NCBI GenBank assembly: GCA_944324495.1
Contig: CALUWN010000006.1
Location: 62,001 to 126,000, forward strand
Source of the DNA: an uncultured Mucispirillum sp.
GTDB taxonomy: Bacteria; Chrysiogenota; Deferribacteres; Deferribacterales; Mucispirillaceae
Direction: 5' to 3'
Length of the DNA stretch: 64,000 nucleotides
Positions within the stretch are counted from its first letter, which is position 1; every line of letters starts with the position of its first letter. The translations under genes were made by a program, and so were the position numbers. This document shows, piece by piece, positions 8,041 to 17,440 of the stretch. The notes beneath the pieces were generated by a model that saw only the letters and a program-made list of their open reading frames with translations, was not told where the DNA came from and did not search any database.

Positions 8041-8885
8041 GGAAGTACTCTCCTGTTTTTCCTAAATGGAAGCCCTATTTCTCCACATTCTATTAAACTA
8101 TTTTTATTAAACATACCACCAAAACAATCCATTGTAATATTATATACAGCAAGTGGTGAAAGCCCTGAAGTATAAGAATTAATTAAAATAAACTTTGGAT
8201 TTTCTGATAATATATTTTTACAAGACAACAATAAATCCCATAAGTTCTTTTCCAATTTCCATACTTCACCAGATGCACCCCTTCCAAAAGATGGTGGGTC
8301 CATAATAATGCCATCATATTTTTTATTACGTCTTTCTTCTCTTTGAATAAATTTCATACAGTCATCAACAATTAATCTTACTTTATTTGGCTCTACTTTA
8401 GATAACTGTAAATTTTCTTTACACCAGTTTACTGTGCCTTTTGAAGCATCTACATGGCATACATTTGCCCCAGCTAATGCTGAAGCCACAGTGGCTGCTC
8501 CAGTATAACCAAAAAGATTAATAATATTATTTGCTTTTTTTTCTTTAATAGTATTAGTAATCCAATCCCAGTTAGCTGCCTGCTCTGGAAAAAGCCCAGT
8601 ATGTTTAAAGCCTGTAGGATGAACTTTTAAAACCATATTTCCATATGTAATATTCCAAGATTCAGGGATAGACTTATAATAATTCCACTGGCCGCCACCT
8701 TTTGAACTTCTGGTATAAACAGCATCAGCTCTAGACCATAATTTATCATCATTTTTTGCCCATACAGCTTGAGGCTCTGGTCGTAAAAGTATAAATTTAT
8801 CCCACTTTTCTAATTTTTGTCCGTCACCAGAATCAATAATCTGAAAATCTTTCCATTTATCTGATACAATAAGCTTTGATTCCAA
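8010..8885 (-). CDS. Class I SAM-dependent RNA methyltransferase, RlmI/RlmL-like
   Basis: Protein of 291 residues with a Rossmann methyltransferase core: NIINLFGYTGAATVASALAGA (motif I region), VDASKGTVNWCKENL, IVDDCMKFI and the catalytic-type motif MDPPSFGRG. The N-terminal 80 residues contain the conserved KWDKFILLRPEPQAVW segment seen in the PF10672-like group related to RlmI. The family methylates 23S rRNA cytosines or guanines; the target here is not known. It begins 2 nt after pyrD on the same strand and overlaps the next gene, so it is probably part of the pyrK-pyrD transcript. Confidence 0.8.
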   Translation of the reverse strand: MESKLIVSDKWKDFQIIDSGDGQKLEKWDKFILLRPEPQAVWAKNDDKLWSRADAVYTRSSKGGGQWNYYKSIPESWNITYGNMVLKVHPTGFKHTGLFPEQAANWDWITNTIKEKKANNIINLFGYTGAATVASALAGANVCHVDASKGTVNWCKENLQLSKVEPNKVRLIVDDCMKFIQREERRNKKYDGIIMDPPSFGRGASGEVWKLEKNLWDLLLSCKNILSENPKFILINSYTSGLSPLAVYNITMDCFGGMFNKNSLIECGEIGLPFRKNRRVLPCGTYCRIVF

Positions 8886-8887
8886 AA

Positions 8888-9802
8888 CTATCTAACCGCC
8901 TTTCCAATAATTTCAGAAAAATGATTTATATTTTTCCTTTCTAAATATTCATCTAAGCCAGATGCTGTTTCATTACAAACATTTGCATTAACAAAATTTG
9001 CAGTACCTATTTGGATTGCACTAGCCCCTGCTAATATAAATTCTGCTGCATCTTTCCAGTTGCCTATTCCACCTATTCCAATCACAGGTATTTTAACTGT
9101 TTCATAAACTTCTTTAACCATTCTAAGTGCAATAGGCTTAATAGCTGGACCACTTAAACCACCAGTCACATTTGCAAGAACTGGTTTCATTCTCTCCACA
9201 TCAATTGCCATACCAATAAGAGTATTGATTGCAGAAATAGCATCTGCACCACTTTCCTCACAGGCTGTAGCAAATGGTTTAATATCCTGCACATTTGGAG
9301 AAAGCTTAACTATTAATGGTTTATTTTTAATTACTTTTCTACATACTGATACAACTTGGCTTACAGCTTCAGGACTTGATGAAAATGAAATACCACCTTC
9401 TTTTATATTTGGGCAAGATATATTCATTTCAAGCATATCTACTTGCTCTACTTCATCTAAAATTTTGGCAACTTCTACATACTCTTCAAGGGTTTTACCC
9501 CAAAAATTAACAATAAGGCGTGTATCTAAACTTTTTAAAGCAGGTATTTTTTCCTTTAAAAATTTTTCAACACCAACATTTTGTAACCCAATAGCATTTA
9601 GCATCCCAGAGTAAGTTTCTGCAATACGTGGCATAGGGTTACCCTCTGTTTCATGAAGAGATATACCTTTTATAGAAATACCACCTATCTTTGTTATATC
9701 TGTAAAACGTTTAAATTCAAGACCATATCCAAATGTACCACTTGCTGCAATTATAGGATTTTTAAATTCCACACCACAAATTTCAGTTTTTAATCTATCC
9801 AT
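8888..9802 (-). CDS. pyrD: Dihydroorotate dehydrogenase, class 1B catalytic subunit
   Basis: FMN TIM-barrel enzyme of 304 residues oxidising dihydroorotate to orotate. Visible motifs are NPIIAASGTFGYG near residue 16, the catalytic NISCPN with its cysteine near residue 130, KLSPNV, and the phosphate-binding VIGIGGIGNWKDAAEFILAG. Class 1B enzymes work as a heterotetramer with PyrK, whose gene ends 4 nt upstream. Electrons would pass through PyrK to NAD+. Confidence 0.95.
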   Translation of the reverse strand: MDRLKTEICGVEFKNPIIAASGTFGYGLEFKRFTDITKIGGISIKGISLHETEGNPMPRIAETYSGMLNAIGLQNVGVEKFLKEKIPALKSLDTRLIVNFWGKTLEEYVEVAKILDEVEQVDMLEMNISCPNIKEGGISFSSSPEAVSQVVSVCRKVIKNKPLIVKLSPNVQDIKPFATACEESGADAISAINTLIGMAIDVERMKPVLANVTGGLSGPAIKPIALRMVKEVYETVKIPVIGIGGIGNWKDAAEFILAGASAIQIGTANFVNANVCNETASGLDEYLERKNINHFSEIIGKAVR

Positions 9803-9806
9803 ATTA

Positions 9807-10595
9807 TCACCTAATTAATTCATTCCAGTCTACTTTTGTACCATCAAAAATAGGTCCTTCAACGCAGCAGCGTCTTCTAACCTGCTGCCCATTTTCGTTT
9901 ACTGTTATCATGCACCCAAGGCAGGCACCAACACCACAACCCATTTGCTCATCTAAAGAAACATCAATTGCAACATTATTTTTACTGCATAAATCTGTTA
10001 CTGCCTGCAGCATTCTATTAGGACCACAAGCATATATTTTTTTATATTGATTAATATTTTCAGTTAATGGAACAAGTACATTACCTTGTATTCCTAATGA
10101 GCCATCATCTGTTGTAATAATTAATTCATCACATATGGTTTTTAAGAAATCATACATTAAAATATCTGTATTACTTCTACCACCATAATATAATGTTACT
10201 TTTGACCCCATTTCACGTAACTTTCTAGCTGAATTAATCATAGGAGCAAGCCCAATTCCTCCAGCAATTAAAGCAACAGGTGCATCTTTTTCAAATCTGA
10301 AAAAATTACCAATAGGACCAGTTACAAGAAAATCATTACCGGGCAGTGCCTCTGATAATACTTTTGTTCCACGACCTGTAATCATATATAAACATGTAAA
10401 AGTCTCACTTGAAGTTATATCGCATATTGCAAAAGGTCTTTTAAGAAGTGTATCTGTTAAGTAAATGTTATCACTGTGAGGTGATATCATAAAGAAACGC
10501 CCTGCATTTTTTTCTTTTGCAATATCAGGACATTTTAATTCCAAATAGCCAAATTTTTCGCTTAACCTTGTGTTTTTTACAACTGTTGCTTTCAT
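9807..10595 (-). CDS. pyrK: Dihydroorotate dehydrogenase electron-transfer subunit
   Basis: FAD and [2Fe-2S] subunit of dihydroorotate dehydrogenase 1B, 262 residues. It has a ferredoxin-reductase-like beta barrel (RPFAICDI), an NAD-binding half (GGIGLAPMINSARKL, YYGGRSNTDIL, YACGPNRML) and C-terminal iron-sulfur cysteines in EQMGCGVGACLGC and RRRCCVEGP. I placed the start at the second ATG (10595), since AAAAGGA sits 6 nt before it and the first ATG at 10601 touches the ribosome binding site. It pairs with the adjacent pyrD. Confidence 0.93.
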   Translation of the reverse strand: MKATVVKNTRLSEKFGYLELKCPDIAKEKNAGRFFMISPHSDNIYLTDTLLKRPFAICDITSSETFTCLYMITGRGTKVLSEALPGNDFLVTGPIGNFFRFEKDAPVALIAGGIGLAPMINSARKLREMGSKVTLYYGGRSNTDILMYDFLKTICDELIITTDDGSLGIQGNVLVPLTENINQYKKIYACGPNRMLQAVTDLCSKNNVAIDVSLDEQMGCGVGACLGCMITVNENGQQVRRRCCVEGPIFDGTKVDWNELIR

Positions 10596-10655
10596 AACCA
10601 TTCCTTTTATTATTTTTCTAATATTATCATATTCTTAAATATTTTTCTACAAAAA

Positions 10656-12776
10656 TTATCCTATTCTAAAATACGATAATGAATCTTTATACATTGAAAT
10701 AAGTGTCTTTCTTACATTATAATTTTCATCTGTTTTTAATTCTTCATCATGCATTAAGATATATTCCACATCATCTCTAACCTGCTTAATTATATTTATA
10801 TCTTTAATAATATCAGCAAATTTTAATTCTGGAGCACCTGACTGTTTAGTACCAAAAAAATCACCCTGCCCCCTGAGTTTTAGGTCTGCTTCTGCTAGTT
10901 TAAATCCATCAGTATAATCAATCATTGCTTGGATTCTTTCTCTACTGTAACTGCTAATATCATCTGAAGTTATCAGTAAACAATATGACTGCAAACTGTT
11001 TCTGCCAACTCTGCCCCTTAACTGGTGAAGCTGGGAAAGCCCAAACCGTTCTGCATTTTCTATTAATATTACAGTTGCTTCAGGTACATCAACCCCCACT
11101 TCCACAACTGTTGTAGAAACAAGTATATCCATATCTCCATTTTTAAAATCATAAAGCAGCTGCCTTTTTTCTTCTGATTTCATTTTGCCATGAAGTAACC
11201 CTACATTTTTATTTTTAAAATATTTTTTAACTTCTTCATAGCTTTGCGTCGCTGCTTTTAACTCTAATTTATCACTTTCATCAATTAAAGGATAAATAAA
11301 ATAAGCTTTATGGTTTTTATTTAACTGCTCTTCTACCATGTTATATGCTTTTATAATATCTTTTGCTTTAAATGCTTTTGTAATGCAAGGAATTCTTCCG
11401 GGTGGCAGCTGGTCTATAATACTTATATCTAAATCACCATATAAAGTCATTGCAAGTGTTCTAGGTATTGGAGTTGCTGTCATTAAAATAACATCTGGAG
11501 TACAGCCCTTATCTATTAAAGTTTTACGCTGATGTACCCCAAACCTGTGCTGTTCATCTGTTACTATTAAACCTAAATTTTTAAATTCTACATTATCTTC
11601 TATAAGAGCATGAGTTCCTATGATAATATTAATACTTCCATCAGCAAGCCCTGATTTAATTGTTTCTTTACTTTTCTTTTTTGTAGAGCCAGTTAATAAT
11701 TCAACACTTATATTTAATTTTTCAAAAAATTTAATTGCATTTTGAAAGTGCTGTTCTGCTAGTACTTCTGTAGGTGCAATTATAACTACTTGATAACTAT
11801 TATGAACTGCAACAGCAGCAGCAATAAATGATATAATAGTTTTACCACTACCCACATCACCCTGCACAAGCCTGTTCATCTGTTTATTAGATATCATATC
11901 ATTAAATATTTCAATTAATGCTTTTTTTTGAGCTGGTGTTAATGTAAATGGCATTACATTTTTTATTACCTGCAAATAATATTTATCTATATTGAATTTA
12001 ATACCTTTACTTTTATTATATGTTTTACGTTTTAGCTGCATTACAAGCTGCATATAAAAAAGCTCATCATATATAAATCTTTTATAAGCTGGATGAGTTC
12101 TGTTTAATATACTTTTTACATTTTCATTAGTATTTGGATTATGTATTGTGTATACTGCATCGCAAAGATTTGGGAATTTATATTTATCAAGAATATTGTA
12201 TGGCAACGTTTCTTCTATTTCTTTTAATCCTTTATTTAAAGCAGTTTTTAATGCTTTTCTATATACTGATAATGTAAGCCCTGCTGGCACTGTATATATA
12301 GAACGAATTGAGCCAATATCATCTTTATTAATAATTTCAGGATGAAAAATAGATAATACTCCATCATATTTTGTAGTTACACCATACAGATAATAATACG
12401 TACCAGTATGTAGAATAGATGATGGATAATTATGGTTAAAATTAATCCATAAACAAAAGAAATAACCATACTCACCTTTAAAAACTGCTTTAAGTAATGA
12501 TTTACCATTACGTGTTCTAATAATAGTACTTCCTTCAAAAGCCCCTGCTAAAATATTTTTATCTTCATTATTGCTGTTAGGTAAAAGCACTTCATACCTA
12601 TAAGGAAAAGCAAAAATCATATCTTTTATTGTGTTTATTTTTAAGCGAGATAAACCAGTGCCAGATTTTTCACCAATCCCTGGTAAACTTGTAACAGGCT
12701 GTGATATAAAAGAAAAAGCTGTCTGATTATTATTACCAGACAGCTTGTTTTTATTAGTAACCAAACAAATAACCAA
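10656..12776 (-). CDS. recG: ATP-dependent DNA helicase RecG
   Basis: Branch-migrating helicase of about 700 residues for stalled forks and recombination intermediates. It shows the N-terminal wedge region (VTSLPGIGEKSGTGL), Walker A GDVGSGKT, the DEQH box (TDEQHRFG), TATPIPRTLAMT, and the C-terminal motifs HGKMKSEEK and QLRGRVGR. The start is uncertain: the frame opens with a TTG at 12776 that lacks a ribosome binding site, and a strong hairpin falls inside the first 20 codons. Relatives begin only a few residues before the VTSLPGIG segment, so the true start may lie near 12700 with a rare codon. Confidence 0.9.
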   Translation of the reverse strand: MVICLVTNKNKLSGNNNQTAFSFISQPVTSLPGIGEKSGTGLSRLKINTIKDMIFAFPYRYEVLLPNSNNEDKNILAGAFEGSTIIRTRNGKSLLKAVFKGEYGYFFCLWINFNHNYPSSILHTGTYYYLYGVTTKYDGVLSIFHPEIINKDDIGSIRSIYTVPAGLTLSVYRKALKTALNKGLKEIEETLPYNILDKYKFPNLCDAVYTIHNPNTNENVKSILNRTHPAYKRFIYDELFYMQLVMQLKRKTYNKSKGIKFNIDKYYLQVIKNVMPFTLTPAQKKALIEIFNDMISNKQMNRLVQGDVGSGKTIISFIAAAVAVHNSYQVVIIAPTEVLAEQHFQNAIKFFEKLNISVELLTGSTKKKSKETIKSGLADGSINIIIGTHALIEDNVEFKNLGLIVTDEQHRFGVHQRKTLIDKGCTPDVILMTATPIPRTLAMTLYGDLDISIIDQLPPGRIPCITKAFKAKDIIKAYNMVEEQLNKNHKAYFIYPLIDESDKLELKAATQSYEEVKKYFKNKNVGLLHGKMKSEEKRQLLYDFKNGDMDILVSTTVVEVGVDVPEATVILIENAERFGLSQLHQLRGRVGRNSLQSYCLLITSDDISSYSRERIQAMIDYTDGFKLAEADLKLRGQGDFFGTKQSGAPELKFADIIKDINIIKQVRDDVEYILMHDEELKTDENYNVRKTLISMYKDSLSYFRIG
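12716..12746. terminator. Terminator-like hairpin between cheW and recG
   Basis: 10-bp perfect stem AAGCTGTCTG / CAGACAGCTT with an 11-nt loop. On the minus strand it is followed by TTTCTTTT, as expected for the end of the cheW transcript. The end of cheW (12793-12801) carries a further copy of the AGACAGCTT arm on the minus strand, so an alternative, mutually exclusive pairing exists. The hairpin lies in the first codons assigned to recG if the TTG start is used. Confidence 0.7.
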
Positions 12777-12785
12777 ATATAAATA

Positions 12786-13238
12786 TTATGATAAGCTGTC
12801 TAAAGCCATTTGTTCTTGTATTGAGAATACTTTAAGAATATCAAGTATAATAACCATACATTTAGAAGTTCTAGCAACACCACCAATATAGTTATCAATA
12901 GCAGGTGAAGTGCCGGGAGCTTTATCAATTTTATCAACTTCGATACGGATAACTTCTTCCACTTTATCAACTATTAAGCCAATTCTTCTATTCTGTATAC
13001 ATACAACAACGATACGTGTAGATTCACTAATTTCAGTAACTTTAACATTTAATTTTTTACGTAAATCAACTATAGGTATTACCCTGCCACGCATATTAAT
13101 AATGCCTTCAACAAAACCAGGTGCTCGTGGAACTGGTGTAATCTCAACCATACGAATAATTTCTTCTACAGCCATTATGTCAATACCATAATGTTCCTGT
13201 GCAAGCATAAAACCTACGAATTGCCTTAATTCTGCCAT
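12786..13238 (-). CDS. cheW: Chemotaxis coupling protein CheW
   Basis: Adaptor of 150 residues that links chemoreceptors to the CheA kinase in the cytoplasm. The family pattern is clear: ELRQFVGFMLAQEHYGIDIMAVEEII, PVPRAPGFVEGIINMRGRVIPIVDLR, RIGLIVDKVEEVIRI. No cheA or cheY is next to it; a chemoreceptor is encoded at 24507-26141. It appears to be transcribed alone and ends at the hairpin at 12716-12746. Confidence 0.93.
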   Translation of the reverse strand: MAELRQFVGFMLAQEHYGIDIMAVEEIIRMVEITPVPRAPGFVEGIINMRGRVIPIVDLRKKLNVKVTEISESTRIVVVCIQNRRIGLIVDKVEEVIRIEVDKIDKAPGTSPAIDNYIGGVARTSKCMVIILDILKVFSIQEQMALDSLS

Positions 13239-13298
13239 ATTATCCTCATTTTTATAATATTAATATTTTACTTTATAATATATTTTTAAATATTTCAA

Positions 13299-14156
13299 CT
13301 AATTTATTTTTTTTGGTGATAAAAAATTAATAGCATCTTTTTTAAAAGATATATAGTTAGATTGGCTGTCTAAATCTACATATTCACCATCTAACTGACA
13401 AAAGCCTACCCCATCTACTTTAAAATAATTAGATGATATGTGTGTACCATTAAAACCAAATCTAAAAAATAATGAAGCAAAAGCATTAAATAATGCAAAC
13501 CTACCCTTACGCTGTACAAGAAAAGCATTAATTAAATTTTCATCTATCTTTCCTAATTTATATGTACCAGCATATGAAGCTGCAACAGCAAAAACACCAT
13601 GATAAAAACCATAGTTTTTACCAGTTTTATATAAATTAATCTTATTATATTTATCTGAAAAAAAAGCAGGAAATCCATACATAAAATGTATAGCTGTTTT
13701 TAATGGTCTAAATGTTACACCGTGTCTTTCTACTTTTTTTACCACATGAGCATCAAACCCAAAACCTGCCATTAGCAAAAACAGTTTATCACCAACATAA
13801 CCAACTGGTATTTTTTTAAAATTTTTAAAATCTAGTTTTTCCACTGCTTTATAAGGATTGCGCCCTATACCATATTCTTTACAGAAAACATTAATAGTTC
13901 CAAGAGGCAGAGCGTAAAAATATTTATTTGTACCAACAACTCCCCTTGCTGTTTCATTAATCATACCATCGCCACCAGCCGCAATTATTACATCAGCAGC
14001 TGATTCTTTGGCTATAATTTCTGCATGACCTCTATACTCTGTAAGAGCGACCTCTACATTATCTGATTTTTTTTTCAGTAATGATAAAATCCTATCTATT
14101 TTACTTTGTTTATATTTTCCACTTGCTGGATTAGCTATTAATAAAACAGAAACCAT
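13299..14156 (-). CDS. Diacylglycerol kinase-like lipid kinase
   Basis: Protein of 285 residues of the DAGK catalytic / YegS-BmrU family. It starts with VLLIANPASGKY, has the nucleotide-binding AAGGDGMINETARGV near residue 59 and LPLGTINVFCKEYGIG near 82, and ends with a beta-rich C-terminal domain. Members phosphorylate diacylglycerol or related lipids at the membrane. It follows mqnD by 15 nt on the same strand and may be part of the long mla-mqnD transcript. The true lipid substrate cannot be told. Confidence 0.82.
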   Translation of the reverse strand: MVSVLLIANPASGKYKQSKIDRILSLLKKKSDNVEVALTEYRGHAEIIAKESAADVIIAAGGDGMINETARGVVGTNKYFYALPLGTINVFCKEYGIGRNPYKAVEKLDFKNFKKIPVGYVGDKLFLLMAGFGFDAHVVKKVERHGVTFRPLKTAIHFMYGFPAFFSDKYNKINLYKTGKNYGFYHGVFAVAASYAGTYKLGKIDENLINAFLVQRKGRFALFNAFASLFFRFGFNGTHISSNYFKVDGVGFCQLDGEYVDLDSQSNYISFKKDAINFLSPKKIN

Positions 14157-14171
14157 ATATCCTCATTTATT

Positions 14172-14966
14172 TTATGCAAAAACATCATCACCAACATTTA
14201 ATAATGCAGATATTGCACTTATGGCTGGTGTCAAATCTTTAGAGTATTCATTAACATATAAATTAATATGGGAACTCATAACATTATTATCCATATCTTG
14301 TGCATAATTTTTACAATAAAGTAGAGCTTTTTCTCTATTGTTATATGCATATTCAATACTTTTTCTTATTGCATTATTTACATCATCAGCCATATGAAGA
14401 TATTTTTTATGAATTGCAATAAACCCTAATGGAATTGGAAGATTATATTTACTTTCCCATTCTACCCCTAAATCAGTCAACTTAGTAAGCCCATAATTTT
14501 CATAAGTAAACCTGCCTTCATGAATTACAAGCCCTGCATCAACTTTTCCATCACGGATAGCTGGCATAATTTTATCAAATCTCATTATTTCAATATTTGT
14601 AGCACATTCTTGATAAAACTTTTTAAAAACAGCAAAAGCAGTAGTATTTTCTCCGGGTATTGCCACCTTTTTACCTTTTAACTCTTCTACTTTATTATAT
14701 TGTTTTGATAATAGTAATGGACCACACCCAAACCCAAGAGCTCCACCACATTTTAATATTTTATAGTTTTCTTTTATTAAAGGAAATACCCCAAAAGATA
14801 CTTTAACAATATCTTTTTCTTCTGATAATGCCATATTATTACATAACTGAATATCTTCCATAACAACTTCAAAGTCAAAAGGTACTTCTATATCTCTTCT
14901 TATTAATGCACCAAAAATAAAAGTGTCATTAGGACATGGTGAAATTGCTAATTTAATTTTATCCAT
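14172..14966 (-). CDS. mqnD: 1,4-dihydroxy-6-naphthoate synthase (futalosine menaquinone pathway)
   Basis: Protein of 264 residues with a periplasmic-binding-protein type fold used as an enzyme. The N-terminus (LAISPCPNDTFIFGAL) and VSFGVFPLI are typical of MqnD, which converts cyclic de-hypoxanthine futalosine to 1,4-dihydroxy-6-naphthoate. No secretion signal is present, in line with a cytosolic enzyme. The presence of MqnD implies menaquinone by the futalosine route; other mqn genes are not in this window. It follows mlaD by 14 nt. Confidence 0.88.
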   Translation of the reverse strand: MDKIKLAISPCPNDTFIFGALIRRDIEVPFDFEVVMEDIQLCNNMALSEEKDIVKVSFGVFPLIKENYKILKCGGALGFGCGPLLLSKQYNKVEELKGKKVAIPGENTTAFAVFKKFYQECATNIEIMRFDKIMPAIRDGKVDAGLVIHEGRFTYENYGLTKLTDLGVEWESKYNLPIPLGFIAIHKKYLHMADDVNNAIRKSIEYAYNNREKALLYCKNYAQDMDNNVMSSHINLYVNEYSKDLTPAISAISALLNVGDDVFA

Positions 14967-14980
14967 AAAATTTTCCTTGA

Positions 14981-16663
14981 TTAATATACTAAACTATCAA
15001 AAAAATCATCATTCTTTTTAGATTTTTTATTATCGTTATTTTCTTTTTTATTGTTTTCTTCTTTATCTTCTTTTATTACTTGTTTTTCTGTATTATTATT
15101 TTTTTCTAATTGTTTTTGTTCATCTTTTTGTTCTTCATAGTCTTTATATATGGTATTTTCTTCTTTTTTTACTGCTTCTTCTTTATTTTTTGCAACTTTT
15201 CCTATTTCGGTAGGTTTAAACCTGTAACCTGCACCAACCATATACATTCTATTAACATTACCTATAATATCTTCCACACCAGCTTGAATAAATATACCTT
15301 TGTAAAAATGCCACCTAATGTATGCTTTAGTATATACATCTAAACTATTTTGGTATGTATTAAAATCATATGCTTCAAGAGAAATAGCAAGATTATTGTT
15401 TTTTAACGGATAAATATCTGCAGCAAGCCCTAATGTATTATCAAATACTCCAAACCTGACACCAAAAACATTGGCAAATATATGGCTGTATTGTAATGAA
15501 ATAGCAAGTTCAGAATACTTAATTTTACTACCATATATATCATATTCTGGGCTGTTTGGTGCAATAGGTGGAATATTGGAAAGCCCTATGAGATAGAAAT
15601 TTTTAGGGTCAGAATAAAATTGAGCCTGCACATAACCTCTACCAGTATAAACTGATTTTGCATCAAAAAGAAAATCAGCCCCTATTGTAGTATATAATGC
15701 CATACCGTTTTCATTATCAGCAGAATTGGAATCACCTAAAAAACTAGACATTTTACTTACTACGTTTTTTACATCTTTTTTTGTTTCTTCATCATTGATT
15801 AAAAGACCTAAAGTACCTTTACCTTCATTAATATCTTTTGTAATATTTTCTATTTCATCCATAGTAGTATTAACTTTATCAGTTATTTCTTTTAAATTTT
15901 TCAAGCTGTCATCAATATTTCCTTGATTATTAGCTACTAATTTATCAACTGATGCAGTAAAAGCTTTTAATGTTTCACTTATTTCTGCAATATTACTAAT
16001 AGATGAATTTAATTGATTTTCATTTTTTGCAATAATGCGTTCAATCATATCTGTCATATTTTTAGCATTATCTATTACTTCTTGAATATTTTTATCGTTA
16101 GTAGCAACAATATTTTTTACACTTTCAGTAATATCTTTAAGGTTAGATATACTATCTTGCAGTGCATTTTTGGATTCATCTGTGGTTATAACTTCATTAA
16201 AAGATTTAAGCAGAGTTGTCATTTCTGCTGCTACATCATTTAATTTTGCCATAACAGCATCCATATTTGCAGAATTTTGCCTGCCGTCATATTCATAATT
16301 ATTTTGTAACGGTGATTTAGACTGGATTGTTGGGTCGGCTTCAAATTCCACATACTTTTGCCCTACAAACCCTGATTGTTTTACATTAAATCGTACATTA
16401 TCAGGTATTTCAAATTCATGATATACTATTACTTTTGAAATAATTTCATTATTTTTCATTGTAACATCTTGAACTTCACCAACTTTAATACCTTTATACA
16501 TAATTGGTGTACCTTCACGAATTCCTGTTGCATCATTAAGACGAAAATAAACTGTTTTCCCTTCCTTTGAATTAAAATCCAAATTACCAAAAACTGTGGT
16601 AGTAAGTGCTACCATAAAAAAACCTAAAATGACAAAAATACCAACTTTTGTTTCTAAATTCAT
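14981..16663 (-). CDS. mlaD: MlaD-type MCE protein with long coiled coil and C-terminal barrel-like domain
   Basis: Substrate-binding component of a phospholipid ABC system, 560 residues against about 180 for E. coli MlaD. Residues 8-28 form one membrane anchor; 35-115 are the MCE domain (GIREGTPIMYKGIKVGEV, FVGQKYVEFEADP); 125-310 are heptad-rich helix with repeated SISNIAEISETLK-like units; 320-490 are predicted beta-strands with alternating hydrophobics (YVQAQFYSD, ISLQYSHIFANVFGVRFG, YMVGAGYRF); the last 65 residues are Lys/Glu/Asn-rich. It lies 30 nt after mlaF. The added domains suggest a protein that spans from the inner to the outer membrane. Confidence 0.85.
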   Translation of the reverse strand: MNLETKVGIFVILGFFMVALTTTVFGNLDFNSKEGKTVYFRLNDATGIREGTPIMYKGIKVGEVQDVTMKNNEIISKVIVYHEFEIPDNVRFNVKQSGFVGQKYVEFEADPTIQSKSPLQNNYEYDGRQNSANMDAVMAKLNDVAAEMTTLLKSFNEVITTDESKNALQDSISNLKDITESVKNIVATNDKNIQEVIDNAKNMTDMIERIIAKNENQLNSSISNIAEISETLKAFTASVDKLVANNQGNIDDSLKNLKEITDKVNTTMDEIENITKDINEGKGTLGLLINDEETKKDVKNVVSKMSSFLGDSNSADNENGMALYTTIGADFLFDAKSVYTGRGYVQAQFYSDPKNFYLIGLSNIPPIAPNSPEYDIYGSKIKYSELAISLQYSHIFANVFGVRFGVFDNTLGLAADIYPLKNNNLAISLEAYDFNTYQNSLDVYTKAYIRWHFYKGIFIQAGVEDIIGNVNRMYMVGAGYRFKPTEIGKVAKNKEEAVKKEENTIYKDYEEQKDEQKQLEKNNNTEKQVIKEDKEENNKKENNDNKKSKKNDDFFDSLVY

Positions 16664-16693
16664 AGAATTCTTCCTATAATAAAAAATAAAATA

Positions 16694-17440
16694 TTAAAAA
16701 ACCTTTATTGGCCCATCTTTTGAGCCAGAAAAAAACTGTCTAACATATGGATTATCTGTTTCTTTAAAATAATCTGGTGTACCATACTGTATTATACGCC
16801 CATTATAAAGCATACCAATATAATCTGCATTTTTTAAAACACTTGGTATATCATGGGAAATTACAACTGAAGTAATGTTTAATTCTTTTTGTGTAGTATA
16901 TATTAAATCATCTACTACATCTGTCATTATTGGGTCTAACCCAGTTGTAGGCTCATCATACATCATTATGTCTGGAGATAGTGCAATAGCCCTTGCAAGC
17001 CCTACCCTTTTACGCATACCACCTGAAAGCTCTGAGGGAAACCTGTTATTTACTCCAGAAAGCCCTACAAGTTTTAGTTTTTCGTGTACTATTTCCATAG
17101 TTTCTGCTTCGCTTAATTTTCTATGTTCCCTTAAAGGAAATGCAACATTTTCATAGACTGTCAATGAATCAAATAAAGCAGCATTTTGAAAAAGCATACC
17201 AAATTTATAGCGTATTTTTAAAAGCTGTTTTTTATTAGCTTTTGTAATATCTGCTCCATCAACATAGATTGTGCCTTTATCTGGCTTAATTAAACCCATA
17301 AGCTGTTTTAAAAGCACACTTTTGCCTGTTCCAGATGGACCAATAATATAAGTAATAGCACCTTTTTTTATTTCAAGGTTTATACCATTATGCACATTAT
17401 GATTGCCAAATTTTTTGTATAAATTAACAACTTTAATCAT
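16694..17440 (-). CDS. mlaF: Phospholipid ABC transporter ATP-binding protein
   Basis: ABC ATPase of 248 residues driving lipid movement with MlaE. Walker A is GPSGTGKS near residue 34, the Q-loop is LFQNAALFDSLTVYENVAFPL, the signature is LSGGMRKRVGLARAIA, Walker B is IMMYDEPTTGLDP and the switch His is in VVISHD. The QNAALFDSLTV and GGMRKR segments are typical for the Mla/Ttg2A group. Its start overlaps the mlaE stop by 4 nt. Confidence 0.92.
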   Translation of the reverse strand: MIKVVNLYKKFGNHNVHNGINLEIKKGAITYIIGPSGTGKSVLLKQLMGLIKPDKGTIYVDGADITKANKKQLLKIRYKFGMLFQNAALFDSLTVYENVAFPLREHRKLSEAETMEIVHEKLKLVGLSGVNNRFPSELSGGMRKRVGLARAIALSPDIMMYDEPTTGLDPIMTDVVDDLIYTTQKELNITSVVISHDIPSVLKNADYIGMLYNGRIIQYGTPDYFKETDNPYVRQFFSGSKDGPIKVF

